From Datura wrightii (Eukaryota; Streptophyta; Magnoliopsida; Solanales; Solanaceae), in contig JASDFA010000019.1 of assembly GCA_035772735.1 (NCBI GenBank), positions 71,648,001 to 71,712,000 on the forward strand: DNA of 64,000 nt, written 5' to 3'. Position 1 is the stretch's first letter, and each line of letters opens with the position of its first letter. Both the position numbers and the translations under genes were made by a program. Shown here piece by piece: positions 58,913 through 64,000 of this stretch. The notes under the pieces were generated by a model. That model was not told where the DNA came from. It did no database searches and saw only the letters and a list, made by a program, of their open reading frames with translations.

Positions 58913-60478
58913 TGATCTTGGGCATATTTACGTTCCCAAGTGCTCTTTTATAACTTAATCTTAGCCATGTTTGTTAATTTCATTAATTACATTCTCATGT
59001 GATTTGGTATATTTATGTGTAAAAACTAACCAACATGATTAGCCACTGTTTTTTAGGTGTAAAATGCTTAGGAGGGATTAAATATGATGGTTAATCTCAA
59101 GGAGGAAGCTTGGAACAAATTGCAAAAGAGTCGCATGAGGTAGCACAAGAAGCAGGCCAGCCACGCCAGGCAGCGTGCCATGCTATGCATGTGCGCGCCC
59201 AGCGTCGTGCCACGCCCCAAGTTGTACGTGCGAGAGAGGCTGCCAAGCGATTCCCTGTGTGATGGAAACGTGTTATGGAAGGCGCAAGGCGCGACTAGTG
59301 GCATGCCACACTGGGCAACGTGCACCAGTGCAACGCAAGGACATGCCATCTGTCGAGATTCCGGTGATGCTGCGCGATGCCTCCGTGCCAAGTAGCTGAT
59401 GCTGCACGATAGGTAGCGTGGCACGGGGTTGTTCCATGTCCGGCCAAATTTTGCATTTTCTCATTTAGTATAAATTAAGCCCTTAGCTTCTAAAATCATT
59501 TATCACGTAAATATTTTGGGAAAGTAGAGAGGAGCGAAGGGAGAAGCAAAGAACTTCACCTAGGGTTCAAAGTTTGTTATTCTCTTTTAATCATTCTTGT
59601 AACTACATTCACTTTTAAAAAAAGTTGAGTAATTTTTTGAACATGAGTGGCTAAAAACCTTCCTCTAGGGTTAAGGCCACATGATATGAATATAAATGCT
59701 TGAATTCATCATTGGTTTTAGTTTTAGTTGTTGTTTTGTCTTGCATTCTTAATTATTGTTGTTTTTATGCTTGATCACCATTGAAACGAACTTGTTAAGC
59801 TTAGGCAAAAGCTCAAAAGAGTAGCACTAGGTTAGAACTAAAGAATTTAGGGGGCAAGTTCTTGTCTTCAAGATAGAATTCGCGATTAGGATAGAAATTA
59901 TACCTAATTTTCCTTGCTTGGTTAATTAAACGGGACGATAGCTAGACACCAATTTAATTGTCACATCACCACTTGTAGAAGTAGTTGTGAAGCTAAGATA
60001 GTTTAAATGATTAGAGGTACAAAAGTCCATAATCAAGGGCATAAACCCTGTAAACCATATTCATAGTGTTAAATTGCTCAAGAATTAGAACGCCACATCC
60101 ACGCTCAACGATGTAGGTGTGAGACTAGTTTGTTGTGTTTAGAGGCTCGAGAGACCGTGAACACTGTATTTTGACTTTGTGAGACAACAAATGAGGTTAT
60201 AATACTTGAACCATTGTGAGTTGTAGCATTGCATGATTATCAGGCCTTACTCTAGTTGCTTCCCATTATTGTTTCCCGATTATTTTGTAATCACCCCTTG
60301 ATTTAATTACAATTTTCTAAATTCTCTAAAATCAACACTTGTGAAAGTTAACCTAACACTTGAACTTGAATATTTGCTTAATTAGTCCAGTCCCTGTGGG
60401 TTCAACATCCGGCTCTTTAAAGAGCCACTATATTACTTGTACGACCACGTATACTTGCGCATGCGCTAGGGCGCAACA
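58913..60478 (+). repeat. 5' LTR of F2
   Basis: TGATCTTGGGCATATTTACG to GCTAGGGCGCAACA, 1566 bases. Terminal inverted repeat with one mismatch at 58917-58940 (CTTGGGCA / TTCCCAAG). GC-rich U3 cluster about 59150-59440 with CGTGCCACGC and GCGTGGCACGGGG. TATAAATT at 59469. Confidence 0.85.
59469..59476 (+). promoter_or_regulatory. Probable TATA box in F2 LTR
   Basis: TATAAATT in TTAGTATAAATTAAGCCCTTAG, matching the F1 element at 3025. Confidence 0.5.
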
Positions 60479-60484
60479 TGTTTT

Positions 60485-60502
60485 TGGTGTCGTTGCTGGG
60501 GA
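60485..60502 (+). other. tRNA-Asp primer binding site of F2, decayed
   Basis: TGGTGTCGTTGCTGGGGA differs from TGGCGCCGTTGCCGGGGA at three places, all C>T. Confidence 0.8.
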
Positions 60503-60619
60503 CTGGCCTCGTTCAGTGAATTTTTAGTTTTTGTGTGAAATTTGATTTTTCTTAAGTGTTGAAAAACTTGGTCTTAGTCTATTATATTGGAGGTAATAGG
60601 TTGTCCTTGCAGAACTAGC

Positions 60620-63061
60620 AAGGAATAGAGAGTTGGTGGAACCTTTGTTGGAGCCTGAACGCCAATTGCATTTTCTTCGAGGAGAAGCTCTATAGCAGAA
60701 GTTGAAGCGCTTATAGGAGCAGATACAACAAAATCCACCAGCTGGGTAAGAAGAGTTATTGCCTGAGCCAATGGCTACCCGACCAGTTCGCGAAGTGGCA
60801 ATCCCACTAGCGACAAATGTGAACTCTAGTATCCGCAAACTGGAGGCCGGAGGAAACTTTGAGCTTAAACAGAACATGGTGCAGCTGTTACATTCCAGTG
60901 GGAAATTGAGTGGAATGATATATGAGAACCCACAACAACACTTACAGAACTTCTTGGAGATCAGTGACACTTTTTTCCCCACCGGAGTGTCAACTGATTA
61001 TATTCGATTCACCCTCTTCCCATTTTCACTATTAGGAGAGGCGAAGAGGTGGTTGAAGGCTGAGCCACTGAATTCCATTACTTCTTGGGATGACCTAGCA
61101 AGGAAGTTCCTCATCAGATTCTTCCCTTCGAGCAAGAATGCCAAGCTCAGAAGTGAAATCTTAAGTTTCCAGCAGCGGCCGGAGGAGAACTTAAACGTGG
61201 CCTGGGAGAGGTTCAAGTCATTGCGAGAGACTGCCCCCATCATCAAAAGTCTAATGATGTGTTAGCCCACACCTTTGTGGAGAGTCTAGACCCACATACG
61301 AAGATCTTGTTAGACTCTGCATTGAGTGAGCAAGCACTGGAGAAGACATATGATGAGTTGTACACTCTACTAAACCAAATTGCTCAAGGAGATCCAGAGT
61401 GGCATGGAAAATCATCTAGAGGGGCAGGAAAGAGAGCAGCAGGGCTGATAGAGATAGATAGTGTTAATGCTTTGACAGCATAGTTAGCATCACTGCAGCA
61501 CTAGATGATGACTCAGTTCAGCAAACTAAGTATGAACTAGCCACAGGGAAAGGTTAATGCAAATCAGCAAGCTCCGAGCTGGTGTGAAATTTGTGGAAAT
61601 AATGGGCACAATGCAGAAACTTGTGGGGCCAATCCAGAATCATTCAACTTTGTAGGGAATGTTCAGAGAGGAAGTCAGAGTTATGGGAACACCTACTAAA
61701 AAAATTGGCAGAGTCACCCAATTTCTCGTGAGGTGGCAATCAGAGTCAGAGCTACCAGTAGCCTCAGCAGCAGCAGTACAGGCAAAATAATGGCCAATCC
61801 AGTAGTAGCAACATTAAGGAGATGTTGCAGAAAATCATGGCCACCCAGTCCCAGCTAGAAGAGAATCAGGTAAGTATGGCTTCAGACTTGAAAAATCAGC
61901 AGATGACCACTAGAAATTTAGAAAAATAGATGGGTCAGTTGGCAACTGCTCAACTTACCAGACCTCAGGGAGGGTTACCCAATGATATAGATACAAATTC
62001 TTGATAGGTCAATTTCATCAGTCTATGGAGTGGCAAGTAGTTGGCTAATGAACTACCAAAAGAAAAGTGAAATGAGGTGCAGCCAGAGCTAGTCAGACAG
62101 GGTCCGTCAGCCGGTAGAGAAGAAAAACAAAGTGCTGCAAAACACAATGCACAATCATCATTGCAGCCAGCATAGAGACCACCACCACCATTCCCATAGA
62201 GGCTCAAGAAGAGCAAGGAGGAAGAATTCTTTTAAAATTTATTTGGTATTTACAAAAAACTTCACATCAATTTGCCTTTACTTGATATGATGCAGGGGAT
62301 GCCAAAGTACACAAAGTACTTAATAGATGTGGTGGCCAATAAAGTGAGGCTGGTGGATGTCCAGACAGTGGCACTAACTAAGGAGTGCAGCTACAGGGTA
62401 ATGAGCAAGATGCCGAAAAAGCTCAAGAACCCAGGGAGTTTCACCCTCCCCTTACAAATAGGTGAAACTGACATTATAAGGGCTCTGTGTTATTTAGGGG
62501 AAGTAGTAAATTTAACGCCCCTATCTCTATTTAACACCCTAGGATTGGGTAGTCGAGGCCCATAGGAGTAATGTTACAGCTGGCAGACAAGTCAATAGTG
62601 GCACCATAGGGAATAATTGAGGACCTTCTCATCAAAGAAGGTAAGTTTGTTATCCCTACTGACATCATCATTTTGGATTTTAAGGTTGATGATAAGGTAC
62701 CCCTGATCTTGGGATGACCATTCTTGGCAACCAAAGGAGCTATCATAAATGTGAGAGCGGGTACTCTCAAAATAAGGGTTAATGATGAAGAAAAGCTCTT
62801 CAGAGTCTACAAGAAATCAACCCACCAACACACTACAAAGATCTTTGTAAGATTAGTGTGCTTTTAGATGTTAAGTGTAGGGTGATAGATTCCATGAGCC
62901 CACTGTTGCAGCATATGTTGACACTTCAGCCCGAATCTGATGGAGAGCGAAAATTGAAGAAGATGGAAGAAAAGAGGGACAGAGTGGAGGTTGTTCCCTC
63001 TAAAAACAAAAAGAGGAGGATATGGTTCCCGAGAGGGAATATTTATTTGAGGATATCCTGA
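60620..63061 (+). pseudogene. gag-protease of F2, multiply broken
   Basis: Conserved coding starts near 60626 (ELARNRELVEPLLEPER) with stops before the first usable ATG at 60771 (MATRPVREVAIPL). Gag core: QLLHSSGKLSG, ENPQQHLQNFLEISDTFF, FSLLGEAKRWLKAE, WDDLARKFLIRFFP. Frameshift near 61250, then FVESLDPHTKILLDSALSEQ to 61483, a zinc knuckle CEICGNNGHNAETC at about 61586-61627, and a Gln-rich stretch with stops. Pre-protease LLDMMQGMPKYTKYLIDV (62275-62328). Protease around 62488-62790: the active-site Asp of the DLGA motif reads Tyr (CYLGEVVN), a frameshift follows near 62560, and GRPF has a stop in place of Arg. Basic tail ends at 63061. Confidence 0.85.
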
Positions 63062-63095
63062 GAAGAATAGTCCACATCGTTCCATGACATAAAAT

Positions 63096-63121
63096 AAGGG
63101 CTGCTTGGGAGGCAACCCAAG
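63096..63121 (+). other. Conserved post-ORF motif in F2
   Basis: AAGGGCTGCTTGGGAGGCAA then CCCAAG; the CTTGGG/CCCAAG pair is intact although the GCGCT part has lost two bases. Confidence 0.6.
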
Positions 63122-64000
63122 AGTACCACAAGTATACTTTCTTTTCAGTTTGTTTGTAAATGTTAATTATCATTTGTTGTGGTTTGTTTTGTTTGTTAAG
63201 TACAGATTTAGGGGAAGTATGAGTATCCATGAAAGTGAAAGCTAAGGAGCATAACAAAAAGATGGGTGTAGGGTCGATGACCTATGTGCTCAAAGATGAA
63301 GAAAAACATGTTGTTGGCTAGGCCTAAAGACCTCAGGAAGTATCTCTCACCTTTAGTCTTACTTTTAAATGATGTTTTGGGGACATAGCATATTTTAAGT
63401 GTGGGGTGAAGGAAATTTCAATTTTTTGTGGTAAGTGATTTCGGGTGAATGTGGTGCTGGGTATAATGTCATTGTTGAAAAAGTTTTAATTGAGCACAAT
63501 TCACCCACACTTTGGTTTTTCTTATCTGTTCTTTTCTGAAGGGGGGAAATTTGAACCGAGTGAAATAAATTTTCTTTGTCTGTACATAATGGTGTTAGTC
63601 ATAGTTAGGGACTTTTCCCAACGATGGATGGATGAAGACTGTCTTATGGAAAAATTAGTCAATAAATGTTGTATTTGAACCCTGAGCTGATTGATAGTTT
63701 GATGTTCTTATTATATGTTGTACATGATTGTGAGATGCAAGTGATTTTAATTGAGAAGCATGCTAACTAGTTGTATAACTTTGGTTGAGACACCTAGGCT
63801 CTTGAATGTGACTCTATGTGCTTAAAGCTTAATTTTAAATTCATGTGATTAGCTAAGTTAAGAGTCTAAAGAATTTGTCTTGAATTGAGTATGTGTTGTG
63901 AGTGTAAGGTGTTTGAATATTTTATGTTATCATGTAGTGCCTAGAACTTTACTGGTGTGTATAAAAAATGAAATGAGGAAGTTTAATTGTAGGAGATAAT
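63122..64000 (+). other. Non-coding 3' internal region of F2 (cut by the window end)
   Basis: Aligns with 689-1580 of F1, including AAGTGTGGGGTGAAGGAAAT (63397-63416) and GATGGATGGATGAAGACTG (63621-63640). Confidence 0.6.

Larger units (their letters stand above)
58913..64000 (+). mobile_element. Athila-like element F2, 5' part
   Basis: 5' LTR 58913-60478, tRNA-Asp primer site, broken gag-protease to 63061, conserved post-ORF motif, and the first kilobase of 3' non-coding DNA; the rest lies outside the window. It aligns with F1 along 62440-64000. Inserted in the 3' LTR of D; the duplication should be the bases before 58913 (GTTTA if 5 bp). Confidence 0.85.

Overview
The window looks like pericentromeric or otherwise gene-poor heterochromatin of a flowering plant. 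I could support no intact host gene. Nearly everything recognisable is LTR retrotransposon, mostly Ty3/gypsy: Athila-like elements primed by tRNA-Asp and Tekay/Del-type chromoviruses primed by initiator tRNA-Met. There is also one decayed Mutator-like (MULE) transposase, one small GRF-zinc-finger pseudogene, and remnants of a Tat-lineage element. The LTR types and the 'plant transposon protein' ORF suggest Solanaceae, but that is inference; family membership was judged by eye from motifs.

Layout. 1-4017 (+): 3' half and 3' LTR of an Athila-like element, F1. 4018-4626 (-): inverted partial LTR of a second Athila-like family, E. 4627-9143 (-): truncated Tekay-type element T1 (gag, protease, 5' LTR). 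9144-10741 (-): truncated LTR of the same kind. 10742-15407 (+): 5'-truncated Tekay element A (RT end, RNase H, integrase, chromodomain tail, 3' LTR). 15408-20530 (-): Ty3/gypsy element C (gag, protease, partial RT, 5' LTR). 20531-22175 (+): MULE transposase remnant. 23043-23543 (-): GRF zinc-finger pseudogene. 23544-25784: AT-rich, nothing recognised. 25785-35726 (+): structurally complete but coding-dead Tekay element B. 36310-38951 (+): decayed additional ORF of the 'putative gypsy type transposon' kind. 38963-40524 (-): solo LTR (D'). 43181-43480 (-): Tat/Ogre-type gag zinc-finger fragment. 43483-58912 (+): short Athila-related element D, whose 3' LTR is split by two later insertions. 48774-58733 (-): structurally complete element E. 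58913-64000 (+): 5' part of element F2, a relative of F1.

The most interesting material is the group of Athila-like, pol-less elements (D, E, F1, F2). They share LTRs that begin TGAT and contain a palindrome at the LTR start, a tRNA-Asp primer site, a conserved hairpin-like motif just after the first ORF, and (E, F) a long 3' non-coding region with conserved blocks. E encodes gag-protease plus a separate 'plant transposon protein' ORF and no reverse transcriptase or integrase. It is flanked by an exact 5-bp duplication (ACTGA), and its two 1447-bp LTRs differ at about 25 positions, so it moved fairly recently and presumably in trans. D encodes only a small protein with zinc-knuckle-like modules. 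All such elements would depend on an autonomous relative for RT and integrase.

A pattern crossing family boundaries is that each LTR family here carries its own short, GC-rich, dyad-symmetric motif, repeated several times in the presumed U3. In E the cluster ends about 35 bp before the TATA box. In E and D a second copy of the cluster lies inside the element, downstream of the first ORF.
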